Below are positions 34,651 through 46,965 of a stretch of DNA of 64,000 bases, in pieces. Each line of letters opens with the position of its first letter. Position 1 is the first letter of the stretch. The notes under the pieces were generated by a model. That model was not told the DNA's origin and searched no databases. It was given only the letters and a program-made list of their open reading frames with translations. A program made the translations under genes and the position numbers. The stretch spans positions 37,952,676 through 38,016,675 of the forward strand of contig OU862915.1 of NCBI GenBank assembly GCA_917880885.1, written 5' to 3'. Origin of the DNA: Limnephilus marmoratus (taxonomy: Eukaryota > Arthropoda > Insecta > Trichoptera > Limnephilidae).

Positions 34651-35572
34651 CCTTCTGATTTCATAATGGATTTTAGGAGCCACATTAAGCAAGAGAACAT
34701 AAAGTAGACAAGTTAAAATAAAAGAGGTATAAATAAGAATAGTATAAAAAGTCAATTGTAAAGGTATTAAAGTACAGTTCAGCTCGCAAAACCATTTCCA
34801 ATTTCCAACACGATCAACTTTGAAATATCACTTACAACTTGAAAGAATAGTTTATATTAGGAATTGTCGCATGATAGATTATGAATGTGACGCTTAGATG
34901 GGCACGTATAGGTAGAACGTGTAAAACAATGAAAGGTTCGTGAGAAGACTAGACTATATTATGACGCGAAAGGTAATAGAAGTTGGGGACGTCGGAGAAA
35001 GAAATGGCACTACCAAGCTAATGTGAAATGTGTTTGAATGAAGTACTTTTTTTTTTTTTTTTTTTTACTTGAGTAGAGCCATTTCAAGAAACAAGATCTA
35101 GAATAAATACATGTTTAATGAACAGTTATAAAACATGCGTTTGTAGACAGAACATAACTTATTTTAAATATATTTTCCTACCTCCAAGTCTTGGATCATC
35201 CGCTAAGACAGTTCTAACATCAAAGATTTGATCAAAATTCATAACTGAAATGCTCTGTGCAGCTAAAAGCACTACATAATCCACGTACGACACACGTTCG
35301 ATGCCCAGACATGACACCACCCAAATCATAATTGCAATGGCCTAGAGTCTGAACCCTAGCTAGACGGAAGACGCCAGTTAAACCGAGCCAGTCGCAGTGG
35401 TACGATTAGTTAATAAACACACCCTTCACCAAAAAGACTTGTTGTCATTTTCGAACATCTCAAAATGCGTGACTAAAATGTATTAACCAACAGAAAACTA
35501 ATATTATTCCTGCGAAGGAATCAAAGTAAGATTCCATACCATCACTCTACGGAGTTCATTTTGTTGTAGGTA
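34651..35572. other. unassigned interval with RTE scrap and poly-T
   Basis: At about 34880-35035 a degraded plus-strand RTE-like piece is visible (gaagttggggacgtcggaga, the RGRPRKTWH region). A run of 20 T lies at 35047-35066. Otherwise no features. Confidence 0.45.
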
Positions 35573-36900
35573 CAGGGTGTCCGGTGGCAGAATTAGGATT
35601 TAAAACTTAAATAAAAAATAAACTACTTAGGATATACATTTATTTCAATAACTGTTACAAAGAGGAAAAGTGCGGATTTTATTTCTTAAAAATTATTTCG
35701 TCCAAATGTAGACCATCACGTTGGACACACTCTTGGAATCTGGCCTCAGTATTTCGTGCCACTCGCTGGAGAAGTGACATAGGGATACCATTAACTTCGC
35801 GAATGATATTTTCTTTTAGTGCAGAGATGGTCGCGGGGTCGGTTTCGTACACTTCACTTTTGAGGTACCCCCACAGAAAAAAGTTCATGGGAGTGAGATC
35901 TGGTGACCCCCTTGGACTAGGGATGTCACCGAAACGGCTAATCATTTTTTTAGGGAACAAATCACGAAGTAGCGCCATCGTCTCTCTAGCAGTGTGAGGC
36001 GTGGTGCCATCTTGCTGGAACCATGTGTGTGAATTGGAGGCAGGATGTTCTCTCATTTTTGGCAAAAAATAATCGTTAAGCATGCCCCGATAAGAAACCC
36101 CGTTCACAGTAATGGCTTGCCTTCGACGGTTTTCAAAAAAATAAGGTCAGATTATTCCACTGCTAGACGATGCACACCAAACCGTCACTTTGGGACTGTG
36201 AAGTGGCTGTTGATTTTTTAAACGTGGGTTCTGTCCTTTAGGTGACCAATAACGACAATTCTGCTTATTTACACTTCCACTTAAATGAAAATGAGCTTCA
36301 TCACTCCAAAAGATAGTGTTTACCATACGAAATCGCTCTAACATTGTCTCGCAGGAAATTTTACGTAAATTGTAATCATTAGGTTTAAGCGCTTGCACAA
36401 TTTGAATCTTAAAAGGATGAAATTTAAGGTCCTTCTTTAATATTTCATGCACAATAGTTTTTGGAAGCCCTAGGATAGCCGCTATCTTGCGCACGGACTG
36501 ACACGGATTATCGCGCAAACTGTTCGTGACGAGTTCGATGTTTTCATTTGTTCTCGACGTCCTCCTGGGCCCCGGCCGTGAGTCGTTTGCCACCGAACAT
36601 GTCGCCCGGAACCTCCGGACCCATGATCGAATCAAATCTTCACTTGGGGCATAACGTAAACGTCGAATACTGTAACGCGTACTAAATCTTCGACGCGCAA
36701 TTGCATACGAATCGTTAACCTTGAAATAGGCTTCGATTACGAACGCACGTCGCTCTCCCATCCACTGCAACATCGTGACTAATCGTGACTAAATAATCCG
36801 CACGAACGACAAAGCTAACGCGGCCCCCTCCCCGCTCGTCCGTTTAGCCGTTACAGAGAAATTCAAAATTTAAAACCTTATTCTGCCACCGGACACCTTG
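35573..36900 (-). mobile_element. near-complete Tc1/mariner-type transposon
   Basis: 1328 bp, flanked by TA on each side. The ends cagggtgtccggtggcagaa (left) and caaggtgtccggtggcagaa (right, complement) extend as ~35-bp inverted repeats with few mismatches. One minus-strand transposase gene occupies most of the interior, interrupted by a single stop codon. Short A/T-rich non-coding segments separate gene and ends. Confidence 0.92.
35679..36773 (-). pseudogene. mariner-like transposase, one nonsense codon
   Basis: Starts at the ATG at 36773 (MLQWMGERRA) and stops at 35679; about 364 codons, normal for the family. Residues 11-60 and 92-112 form the paired helix-turn-helix DNA-binding region. 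First catalytic Asp is D158 in FWSDEAHF. An in-frame TGA follows residue 208 (36147-36149), after which the same frame continues without shift. From the next Met (36107), the second Asp lies in WFQQDGTTPHTA and the third in GSPDLTPMNFFLWGYLK, with 36 residues between them. That is a little more than the 34 of classical mariner, so it is a related IS630-Tc1-mariner lineage. All three catalytic acids remain. One point mutation (a Gly codon GGA to TGA is the likely change) appears to be the main lesion. Confidence 0.9.
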
Positions 36901-36902
36901 TA

Positions 36903-37639
36903 TATCAGACTGAATACCGTAGGCTGAACAGTTCTAGATCACCAAGGAAGGCCTTGACACGGTCTTCTTTCGGTATCGCGTCGTAAATTATATCTGAAAT
37001 CCCCTCCGAAAAGGTTTCTTACGTACATCAAGTATTCCCGTATCCTGTAAATATTTACGGAAGTACTTTGTACTTGTATAATATTCAGAATAATATTATA
37101 ATATCTACTTCCCATGTTTACATTGTATTTGTGTACCAGTGTACAGAAATATAATAAAAAAGTCGAAACTCTCGTATAAAATCAGTACGTTCGTGATGAA
37201 GGATTTTTACGAAAAGAGTTATGGTAAAAAATAACTATTTTACGTGTTACCCAAATTTGTTACCGATGAAGACATACGATGAATATTTATTTATTGAGGT
37301 ATCCACTGGAGCGCTTTGTGCCACAATTTGGCACTATTTAAAATTCCTCGGATTGCTTTGCTGCCAATTTTGGCAAATTTTCCCTTATTTGTAAGTTAAT
37401 TAAGTAGAAGTTTACGATTTTATAATATTTTTTTATAAATTCTACGAATATAATCGACAAAAGATAGGCGAATTCGTTGGCTCTACAGAACTTTAATCAG
37501 TTTGTATGTTTTCATATTAAAATTCGGAGGTATGATTTTTTTTAATGTAGGCGGAAAATATTCAAAATGATTACCAAAAAAATTCCAGCAATCGGAGAAA
37601 AAAGTTTTAAATTGCGCTGTTGGTCCAGTGGTTTATTTC
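36903..37639. other. unassigned interval
   Basis: AT-rich; no recognised gene or repeat. Confidence 0.35.
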
Positions 37640-38005
37640 AGATTATGATGCCGACTTCCGTTGTCGAGGTGTGAAGCTCTCGTCTTGCAATCCGAAGGTC
37701 GTGGGATCAAATCCCGGTATGCGCAAACGATTTTTGTTTGGTTAATTTGTCTGGTTTCTCAATTCATTCACTAAAAAATAATACATTTATTTAGTATATT
37801 TGCAGTTCCAGAGTGGAAGATACTCCCATTAGTTTGAAATGACTTTAGCCGTATTTGGTATCTAGATCTGAGTAGACAGGTACTTCTCACATTTCTCTTC
37901 CTTATCTCATTCTGCTCCCCACTACTTATGGTCTCACCACATATTCAGCAGTCCATTTGGCTCCAGACCCGAGCAGTCGGGACTCTTGTGCAATAAAATA
38001 AAAAT
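37640..38005 (+). repeat. SINE-B copy
   Basis: tRNA-like head with B-box ggtcgtgggatcaaatcccg near 37697. The body (cagagtggaagatactccc, gtatttggtatctagatctg) lacks about 30 bases present in the 9400 copy. The end is cgggactcttgtgcaataaa. Confidence 0.75.
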
Positions 38006-38429
38006 GATAAAAATTGCAGAATTCTAATATTTTGGAACAAATTTACGCAAACCGTGTTTTGATGATAGTCCATATCGTAAGTAAGCAACTATAATTGTTG
38101 AATTTCAACTGTGAGGACAATAATCGTACTTTCACCAAAACGGTAATGCAAAACTTGAATTTCCTATCATATTTTGACGTTAACGATGACTATTATAGTA
38201 TTTTCATTAAAAACCATGATGACATCCGTACATAATTATATTCGCACATAAAAGTATACGTACGTTAACAATAACGATATCGAAAATAATAGTTTTAGAT
38301 TATTGATTTTATTTTTTTCATCGTATGCCATTTGATGATAGAAGTAACAAATTAGCGGAACAGTAGGTAATCAAAAAGTAAATTTTTTTATGTACGAGTA
38401 TTCATGAGATATGTTATTATATTATATTA
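38006..38429. other. AT-rich interval
   Basis: No gene or recognised repeat. Confidence 0.4.
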
Positions 38430-39400
38430 GCTTTTGCCCCCGGCTTCGCTCGCATGGTATTAGGGGGTTTCCCACTCCGCCTCTTTCACCTTCCCTAACC
38501 CCCCCCTCCCCCTTCCCCTTATATATTCCCCCCACTACTCTCCCCTTCCCACCCTCAGTATATAACACGCGCAGTATATTTTAACTATCAAAGGGATCTC
38601 CATAGCAACCTCACACATAACAAAATGACAGCGCACGTCAAACAATTACTTAGCAAAACTTTGCTTTTCGTTTGGACAATAAACGATTAATAAATAATTT
38701 CATAACGCCAGAGCTTACCAATATATATAGCCTATAGTACACGCAAATAATGTAGCTCAACCCTCCCCCCTCCCCCGGTTCACAGTTCAATATTATACCC
38801 CTTACAATATTGCTGCAGTTCTTTCAAAATATGAGAATTCGTTCCATAAAAAATGTATGGGGAAAATAATTTTCTTCGGAGTGGAACACCCTTTACTTTT
38901 AGGGGTATGAAAAATAGATGTTGGTCGATTCTCAGACCTACCGGATAAGCACACAAAATTTCATCAAAATTGGTCCAGCCTTTTCGGAGGAGTATGGTAA
39001 CAAACACCGTGACACGAGAATTTTATATATTAGACTAGCTGATCCGGCGAACTTCGTACCGCCTCAGAATCAAAAACTGTTGTCAACTTATTAGCTGACT
39101 TGATCTAAATTGTTTCTCCCTGCGTATCCTTTCCCCTCTCGCGTTCCCTCTCCCTCTCCCCACTCCACTTCTCCCCTTCCCCGTCCCGCTAACCCCCCTT
39201 CCTGAGTTACTTTCCCCCCTCCCCCCTTCCCCCTCTCCCCTCCCCCCTCCCCCCTACTTTTAGGGGTATGAAAAATAGATGTTGGTCGATTCTCAGACCT
39301 TCCAGATAAGCACACAAAATTTCATCAAAATTGGTCCAACCGTTTCGGAGGAGTATGGTAACAAACACCGTGACATGAGAATTTTATATATTAGATATTC
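38430..39400 (+). repeat. three adjoining repeat C pieces
   Basis: The first begins gcttttgcccccggcttcgc at 38430. A second 3' part runs 38780-39035. A third starts agctgatccggcgaacttcg at 39045. The segments 38893-39035 and 39255-39395 are near-identical direct copies (ttaggggtatgaaaaataga to ttttatatattaga), about 362 bp apart. The intervening C-rich tract gives low-complexity open frames that are not genes. Confidence 0.65.
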
Positions 39401-39717
39401 CGTTCAGTTGAACACATCTACTATTTCTGAGAGAGTATTGCATGCGAGTTTCTAAATGACTCGTCCTGATATTATTGTTGTTGCAAATAAAAATAACGTT
39501 TGATCGAGTGGTTCTATTTGGTATTTGGAAGGTAATTACGTTGAGTATGTCAGGAGGTCAGGAGCATCTATAATACCATTAACAATTTTCAAAAAGTCAA
39601 GTTGAAAAAAAATAAATTTATAATTTTAATTATTTCATCAAGACATAAAAAAACTGTTAAATCTCTTTTTCTTGTTACTGTTACGATAGCTACGCACTTT
39701 TTAAGAAATCTTATATT
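39401..39717. other. unassigned interval
   Basis: No features recognised. Confidence 0.4.
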
Positions 39718-40165
39718 TTCAATTTGGGAGGCGGGAATGGGATCGCCGCCCCGGGAACCTTTACTGGATAACCAACACCTCTGCCATAGGTCACCCCAAG
39801 TGGTTCGCTACGTTTGGTGATTTAGCAGGGGTGCTCGGGTTTATGTTTGGTGAGGTTTGTCTAGATCTGAGAGGCTGATGACCAGGACCACTAAATCCCA
39901 GATTCCTACCCACCCCTTAAACCCTTCTCCTTCCCAGAACTCTCTTCAGGCCCTGGGGTGAGGTTTGTCTTGGTCTTAGAGGCTGATGACCAGGACACAC
40001 TGAACCCCAGATTCCTACCCACCCCTTAAACCCCTTTCCTTCCCAGAACTCTCCTCTCCTTCCTTTCCTTAAACAAACCCCTCCACACAGCATCCCAAAA
40101 GATGACATAGGCCCGTGAGGAAAATTATTTTCATCATGGCCTCCTGTGTGGAGCTCATGTAAAAA
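39718..40165 (+). repeat. SINE-A, full copy with internal duplication
   Basis: Runs from aatttgggaggcgggaatgg to cctcctgtgtggagctcatg plus poly-A. A segment of about 110 bp (gtgaggtttgtct.. to ..cccagaactctc) is present twice in tandem (about 39850-39943 and 39958-40052). It is the best copy for reading the family's layout. Confidence 0.8.
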
Positions 40166-41524
40166 AAAATATTGGTTAAGTATGTATTCCTACATAAATA
40201 CCTTTTCGAAGGATTTCTTAAACCTTGTGAGAATTCTTTAAAAATATATTTACTAACATAGGAATATAATTATGCGTCCTACATATATCCTTTTTTATGG
40301 GCCATGTATTTTAAGACTTTCCCAGATTTATTTCCTTATTTTTTTGGATACTCTTGGAACCTAACATAAAAATAATTTATTGTGTAAAAGTGTATCTTTC
40401 TAGAAGGCAGCTGTATACAATGGACCTTGGAATTAGAATAAGGCTTCGAAGGAAGGTTTCGAGGGTCTGAGAAGCCTTATTATTCAAATAAGGTCAAGTC
40501 AGCACCCTCCACTCTCTATCGAAACCTATCATCTTAACTCAGTGTGTTCGAGATACCCCTTGTAATTAATATTGTTGTACAACAACGTAAATTATTTGAT
40601 ACATGTATCTATGGTAAAGGGAAAATAATTTTACAACATCTTAGGTTGTAGGTATCGCAATACGGTTCTAAATTATTTATTTATTTTTTATTTTATTTTA
40701 TTTTTTTATTTATTTAATAAAATAGTATCAATTACATGTTTACATACATTAAATAAAGTTTTCTATTAAAATAATTTAATAAATACGCTTTACACCCTTT
40801 TTAAGAGCAGAGCTCGAGTTAAAAAGGCGGATAAACGCAACAATTTAGTAAACGAAAAATAATATTTTTTTAAATACATAAAACAAAAAATAGATAATTA
40901 ACAGAAAATAAGAAAAAATATTATAATAAATATAAAATAAGATTTATTCACGACGCCTTGAAAACTTTTACAAGTAGATTCACTATTAGAAGTACCTTGT
41001 ACAAATGCCTACTTTCGTACTTCCTTTACTAGTTATACAACTGACATACCTAAAGGTAGGTACCAGAGTTCCATTATGGGTTGCTGGCTTTACTTCTGTT
41101 AAAATATTTTATTGGTGGTGACATCTTTCAAGCTATTTCTCCATTCATTGATTTTCATGTCAACACCCTTCCCTCTTTCAGAATAAAAAAAAAACAATTT
41201 ATTTAAATTATGTAATAAATTTTCAGCATATTTGTTGGTTGTGGTTTTCAAATATTTTTCAGTTCTCTGCACAAATCCTCGTTGCGAATGAAATTCTTAG
41301 AACCAAGAACCAACCTATTACCCTGCGGCTGTTCAATTTTTCAAAATAATATCATTTGTTTAAATGGTCACTCAGTTGTTTTAATGTTAATTGGTTTATG
41401 ACGAAATCAATTTAATTAATAAATTGGTGTAAATTGTTCATATTTTGTTAATTGTGATTTTTCTTTAATTATGATTTTTGTTTAACGCATTATAATTTAC
41501 CGTACACCGAGTTTTTTTGAAATC
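40166..41524. other. unassigned AT-rich interval
   Basis: A (TTTA)n-like stretch at 40673-40722. A short inverted pair, ataaggcttcgaaggaag / gagaagccttattattc (40438-40487), forms a hairpin. No gene. Confidence 0.4.
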
Positions 41525-42050
41525 AGATGGAGGCGAGTATAAGTACCGCCGCTCCAGAAACTGTTTATTGGATAACCAACACCCCTGCCATAGGTTACCT
41601 TAAGTGGTTCGCTACGTTTGGTGGTTAGCAGGGGTCCCCGGCTTCACGGAGGTGAGATTTGGCAGTGGATGTGTTTTGGATGGTGGATGTGGATGTGCCG
41701 AATCGGGAGGCACTAGATGAGGGAGACCTTTTCAACTCTCCAGCCAGATTCCTTCGACTCATCGCCTAGCACCTATTACATGGCGGGCCGGATCGGGAGA
41801 GACTTGCTAAGGAAGACCTTTTGAACTCTCCCGCCGGGTACTCCCGACTTATCGTCTTGCACCGTGGTGGGAGGGTGGATTCACACATCCGTCACTCCTA
41901 CACACATTAACCCTAGGGTTGTACCCACTCCTCATACCTTTATCCTTCCCAGAAGCTCCTCTCATTCCTTTCCCTAAGAAGGCCCTCCACACAGCATCTC
42001 CAAATATGAAATACGCACTGAGGAAATTTTCCTGTGGTGTTGTGGTAAAA
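41525..42050 (+). repeat. SINE-A, longest variant
   Basis: Contains the extra blocks of the long form twice (ggagaccttttcaactctcc-type at about 41720 and 41810). The 3' part (ccacacagcatctccaaata) lacks the final gtgtggagctc. Divergent from the 39718 copy. Confidence 0.7.
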
Positions 42051-42204
42051 AATAGAAAAAAGACAACAGTGATTAGTTGGCTGGCCGGTGGCGAAATAAA
42101 TAGGGGTTACCCGGGCTTCTGACGGGCTTAGTCCACCACTGCACTTTACCCTTTTCTAACTTCCAAAATAATTTTTTTTCTACCAAAACAGAAACAAAAA
42201 TATA

Positions 42205-42579
42205 CAGGGTGTCCGGGGGTAAAGTGCATTAACTTTGGGAGGTGTACGACATGATAGTACAAGTAAAAAAGATAAACTTTTTTCGAAATTCCGACTTTTA
42301 GAGGTAGTTTTGAGGTAAAAGATAAAATTAGTCCGGCGTGTAGGGCCAGATTTATTATTTTCCGCTATTACGATACGGGCCAATCACAATCGAGTCGGGC
42401 GCCCGGCAGGCTCTCAGCAAGTAAGATCGTACCTCACACTAAGGATTTTTAGTAGGTACGTCTTTTCGTATGGGAAAAAAAATGTTGGAATTTCGGAAAA
42501 AAGTTGTTAATCTTTTTTACTCCTACCATAATGTAGAATCACCTCCCGAAGTTAATGCACTTTACCCCCGGACACCCTG
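42205..42579. mobile_element. mariner-type MITE with long TIRs
   Basis: 375 bp between TA dinucleotides. Outer 39-40 bp are almost perfect inverted repeats starting cagggtgtccgggggtaaag. Similarity continues inward to about 100 bp per arm with gaps (aaaaaagatnaacnttttt). No coding capacity. The first 12 bases equal those of the mariner at 35573. Confidence 0.9.
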
Positions 42580-44336
42580 TATATTATTAAAAAAAACGTT
42601 ACAAAGAGCCGTCTTGTCACTAAAGTGATCTCTTCCAGAAAATCTTTCCCAAAGAATTTTAGCAAGCAGGTAAGTAGTGCATACATACTGAAGCTTGTAC
42701 AACATTTATATTTTAAACATATAATTAGAAATAAAAACAAAACAAATGCCAATATAAGCACACATGGCACCTTCTATCGCTTCAGATACTAAGTAATGTT
42801 GCAACAAATAGAAGGAAAGAAAAGTAAAATACAACTCTGTTTATATATTAGTTTTAATTATAGACTTCTTATTTATTATTTGTGCATGATGTGAACATTA
42901 GTTATTTATATAACCTAATTATTGTAATGTGTTGTTTTCTTTAATGCGTGTATTATTACCCTGTAAATGTTCCTATTTAAAAAATAATAAAACATCTTGA
43001 AAGTTGACTTTTTCCGAAACTTTTTGTCATTTTTTCTTGGGACGCGGGGCCCCTAGCCGATGCGGGCCCCCTAGGTAGTTGCTTACTCTGCCTTAGGGAT
43101 AATCCGGTACTGGTCAAAAGAGATAAATAAAATCAGAAATTTACGCAAAAATGTCAATTTTTCGACAGTATCTAGATAGCAATATATTTTCGTTAAGATT
43201 GCATAGGATTGGCGTAGATTCTTGCATATTCTTATCAATGTATTAATTGCATTATCTTGATGTGAGTGAGTTCGCTCGGTTACCGATATTACGACAATAT
43301 TGTCGGTCAAATTCAATTTTCTTTTCACTCCGTTACATAATTTACATTACATTTCTTATGTGCGTCTTCTTTCGCCACCTAAGCGCTACCAAAACTCACA
43401 AAATTTCGAATGCGATCTATAATATTTATAAATAATTTCGCAAATTTTGTTTTAAGTTTATCCTAGTTTGGTGGAGTTATTGCAGAAGATTTTTTTGTGT
43501 TGTGAATTTGTCATAAATGAACGGAAATGTTGGTGGGACACGGTCTCAACGCCGTGCACTGCAAGACTATTGAAGACCAATACAAGGCACTTTATTTTGT
43601 TAATTTACCAGCACCTTTAGTTTTTACTTTGAAGACAACCATCTAAAAACTCGCTTCATTATGAAATCAGTGAAGAATTACAAGTGTAAGGAAACAAAAA
43701 AGAGTTCCGGAAGGTATCTACTCTGAATGCAATTAAGACTAATGAAAAATGCTGTCTGGCAATTTTTATTTAGTTTCTGCTGACATTTATCTCAGGATTT
43801 TTTTAATTTATACTGAAAGCATACTCCATCATCCTTATTACTTCCAATCCCTTTCTTTAAGAATTTGCAGAAGTCGAGTTTATTTAATGAGAATCAGAAC
43901 ATTCATTGGTTTCGTGAATTTTCTTGTTCAGTTATATATTTTAAGTTGTTCGGATCGTCTGTTATTTTATTCAGATCTGTTTGAATTTTAATTTCATTTG
44001 AATAACCTTTGTTGTTTTATTGGTTGGTGTACAAGACCTGTAGGCCTGCACAAAAACTGTAAACAATAAACGCCGGTACACAGAGACGCCTGACAATTCC
44101 AATGTCTTGATAGAGATGTATTCTCGCTTTGACAGCTGTTGAAGTTCCGCAGTAGAGTATCTGGTTACCAAAGCATCCATGCTGGGTATCTTCCGCCACG
44201 CATCGTGAGATGGAATGCTCTTGCATCGGAGTATGTAGGCTGCGCTGGACGCTGGTTGTGTATTATATGAGATGGGCTGCGCTCCAGATGATGTATATTC
44301 TGGAGTTTGTTATGTATCCAAGAGAACAGAATCCTA
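42580..44336. other. unassigned interval
   Basis: At 43040-43085 ggcccctagccgatgcgggc and a following ctaggtagttgctta resemble a hAT-type terminus, but no partner end is found. Other open frames (up to 81 codons) carry no motif. Confidence 0.3.
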
Positions 44337-44515
44337 GGCGGGGGCGGTCACAGCAACTCTTAAGTAGGCCGGCTTTTCATTGCATGGCGGTGGGTCGCTC
44401 GCATCGTAGGCTAGGGCGGTTGCAGCAACTCTTAAGTGAGCCGGCTTCTCATTGCATGGCGGTGGGTCGTTAGCATCCTAGGCTAGGGCGGTCGCAGCCA
44501 CTCACATCTTGATTG
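44337..44515 (+). repeat. 72-bp tandem repeat
   Basis: About two and a half units starting aggc..gggcggt (44337, 44408, 44481), each with gcagcaactcttaag and cattgcatggcggtgggtcg. GC-richer than the flanks; adjoins the 154-bp array. Confidence 0.8.
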
Positions 44516-44627
44516 GCTCCAGGGTATCGGTCTGCATTCTATTGGGCGTGCTGCAAGTGCATAGCACGCATCTCTAAATGGTGTCATCATTTGATAGACG
44601 GGGTCATCATCAGGTAGGTCTGCGTTT

Positions 44628-45200
44628 AAAGGAGCCCGAAGGTGGCCAGGGCTTCGGCGTTATCATCAGGGCAGAGAGATGCAAGGCTCGTTACAAAGGG
44701 GCCCCGGGCTGGCAGCCCAGAGCAAGATGAACAGGGGTAGCGTAGCGACATCAAGGGCTTGGTAAGAATCAGCAAGTCCAAAGGAGCCCAAGGATGGCCA
44801 TGGGGCTTCGGCGTTATCATCAGGGCACAGAGATGCAAGGCTCGATGCAAGGGGGCCCCAGGCTAGCAGCCCAGAGCAAGATGGTCAGGAGTGGTGCAGC
44901 GACTTCAAGGGCTTGGTAAGAATCAGCAAGTCCAAAGGAGCCCAAGGATGGCCATGGGGCTTCGATGTTATCATCAGGGCAGAGAGATGCAAGGCTCGAT
45001 GCAAGGTGGGCCCCGGGCTAGCAGCCCAGAGCAGGATGGCCAGGAGTAGCGTAGCGACTTCAAGGGCTTGGTAAGAATCAACAAGTCCAAAGGAGCCCAA
45101 GGATGGCCATGGGGCTTCGGCGTTATCATCAGGGCAGAGAGATGCAAGGCTCGATGCAAGGGGGCCCCGGGCTAGCAGCCCAGAGCAGGATGGCAAGGGG
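44628..45200. repeat. 154-bp GC-rich tandem array
   Basis: Units begin aaaggagccc at 44628, 44780, 44934 and 45089, so three full units and about 110 bp of a fourth. Each holds gttatcatcagggca, ggcccc(a/g)ggctngcagccc and aagggcttggtaagaatca. Because the period is not a multiple of three, the open minus-strand frames (up to 103 codons) walk through different phases and are not convincing genes. Confidence 0.9.
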
Positions 45201-45429
45201 GGCTTGGGCTGGGTTCAAATGAAGAATATTTCCTCTTCGATAAAAATGCATGATATGAAATAACACGTTCGATATAGTTGGTGATTTTAACCTTGCAGTT
45301 ACCTTCATTATTATTTTAGAACTGCTTGTTCGAACTTTTTAGAATTGGTTTTCAAGAAATCTATAATTTATTCAACTTTTCATTGGTTTTTTTTGCAAAC
45401 TCAACGTAGGAGGCCATTGATGAAAATAA
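45201..45429. other. unassigned interval
   Basis: No features recognised. Confidence 0.4.
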
Positions 45430-45660
45430 TTTAATAGCAGGGCTTGTGACATGCGGGATGCTATATGGAGGATCTTTTAAAAAAAAGAGAAGGAAGTTCG
45501 GATAAGGAAAAGGTATGAAAGTGTCTAGGAATCTGGGGGTCAGTGTTCATGAGTAATGGAGGCATCCATTCATTCCTCCCACTGCGGTGTAAGGCGATGG
45601 CTTGAAATAGACCGGCTGTAGAGGTCAAAGGGTCTCCCTAAACTGGCTTCTCGATTAAAC
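45430..45660 (-). repeat. SINE-A copy, long variant
   Basis: Reverse-oriented: catgcgggatgctatatgga, ggaatctgggggtcagtgtt, then the long-form block (cactgcggtgtaaggcgatg). The 5' part is missing. Confidence 0.65.
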
Positions 45661-46205
45661 ACACATTTAAACAAAATTTTGTTGTACACAATAATAAAAA
45701 GAGTAATCCTTTTAATCCCAATCAGTTTCAACACTATCCGGATCTTTAAGGTAAATTAATAAAATGTATATTTCGTTAAAAACAGCTCATTGAAACGTGT
45801 GCATTCACGTATTTAAGGAACATAGTTTGAAAAAATAAACAAATAAACATGATGATTTATTTGTTCAAATCTCTCCCCTGGGGTCTTACGCTGAATTTTT
45901 TAAAATTGTTGAAAAAATATTCGGACTTCAACCAGCGTTCTTTATAATTTCTCTTCTGAGAATTCTGACAGAGGCCTTTATGTTTAACCTGAATTAATTC
46001 TCATTTTCCATTAACTGAAAGGACAGTCGGATTACGTACACCTTGAAAAAAAGTAGTTCGTGCCAAAAGATTTATAAAAATAAGAACGTGTATTGCACGT
46101 AGGTAAGCTTTTTGTTGTTCATGTAAGTCTGGTTTATTGTGCACATTTTTTTTAAATCCCGATGAGAATAAACCTGATTTTTAATCCCGATGAGCATAAT
46201 TAGTT

Positions 46206-46620
46206 TTGCAAATCAAAATTTTTGATGATGTATTAAATGACTTGGTAAACGGAATAATGGGACATGGCTCAGCAGCATCAAAACATTTAAAGAAACTGAA
46301 GATAACTCAGAGAAAGATATATCATAAAGACCGTACCATAAGGACATCAACAACAGAATTTTTTAAACCATTGATGTTCCTAGTAAAAATCTATGCCAAA
46401 AACATTCTGGTTCATCACGTCAAAAATGGCATAAAGGCAAAAACCTCAAACACTCATAAAACCAGAGCCAAACAAATTGATATACAAAATATATCAAAGT
46501 GTAATTAAATACTTTGGTATATTTCGCAAAGCATCAAACAAATTAAATTGAAAAATAATCATATTAATTACATTAAATCTTGGATTAAGGAACTATCGAA
46601 AAAATAACTTACTAGTAAGT
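46206..46620 (+). pseudogene. LINE RT C-terminal fragment
   Basis: The frame encodes SKHLKKLKITQRKIYHKD, STTEFFKPLMFLVKIYAKNI and THKTRAKQIDIQNI. It has the thumb-and-tail layout of Jockey/CR1-like RT ends, and the related reading continues past the stop as INYIKSWIKELSKK. No catalytic region. A separate family from the copies at 1412 and 49450. Confidence 0.55.
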
Positions 46621-46849
46621 ATATTCAAAAACATCCAAATCTCCACCTAAGCACAGGATCTCCTAGTGAGGAGGACTATGAATATAATCTACACATATTT
46701 TATACATATTTAACATTTATCTTTTATAAATGCTTAAAATAAAATAGTAGATGAAGAACACTTTTATTTTAAAGGAAGGCAAACATTCCCGGGTTGAGAA
46801 TAACGTGACAATATTTCAAAATCTCCTACTACCATCACAATAAGAGGAA

Positions 46850-46965
46850 AATGTTACGTGTGTCATAATGAAGGAATTAGCCAACCGAGGAATTGAACTC
46901 AAGACCCTGGGTGGGACCCAAACGCGATGCCAACTCAGCAACTTACCTGACAGAGGGTGTTACAG
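46850..46965 (-). repeat. tRNA-like SINE head
   Basis: The minus strand has ctgagttggcatcgcgtttg and the B-box-like cttgagttcaattcctcgg. It resembles the heads at 52660 and 58230. Not a plausible functional tRNA (long variable part, no paired acceptor stem seen). Confidence 0.5.

Noticed and set aside
44626..45196. Tandem-repeat protein on the minus strand
   Set aside because: The unit is about 154 bp, not divisible by three, so successive units are read in different phases. Satellite-like DNA is the simpler explanation.
44628..45200. CRISPR-like array
   Set aside because: Units are 152-155 bp and repeated throughout with no short repeat/unique spacer pattern, and the DNA is eukaryotic.
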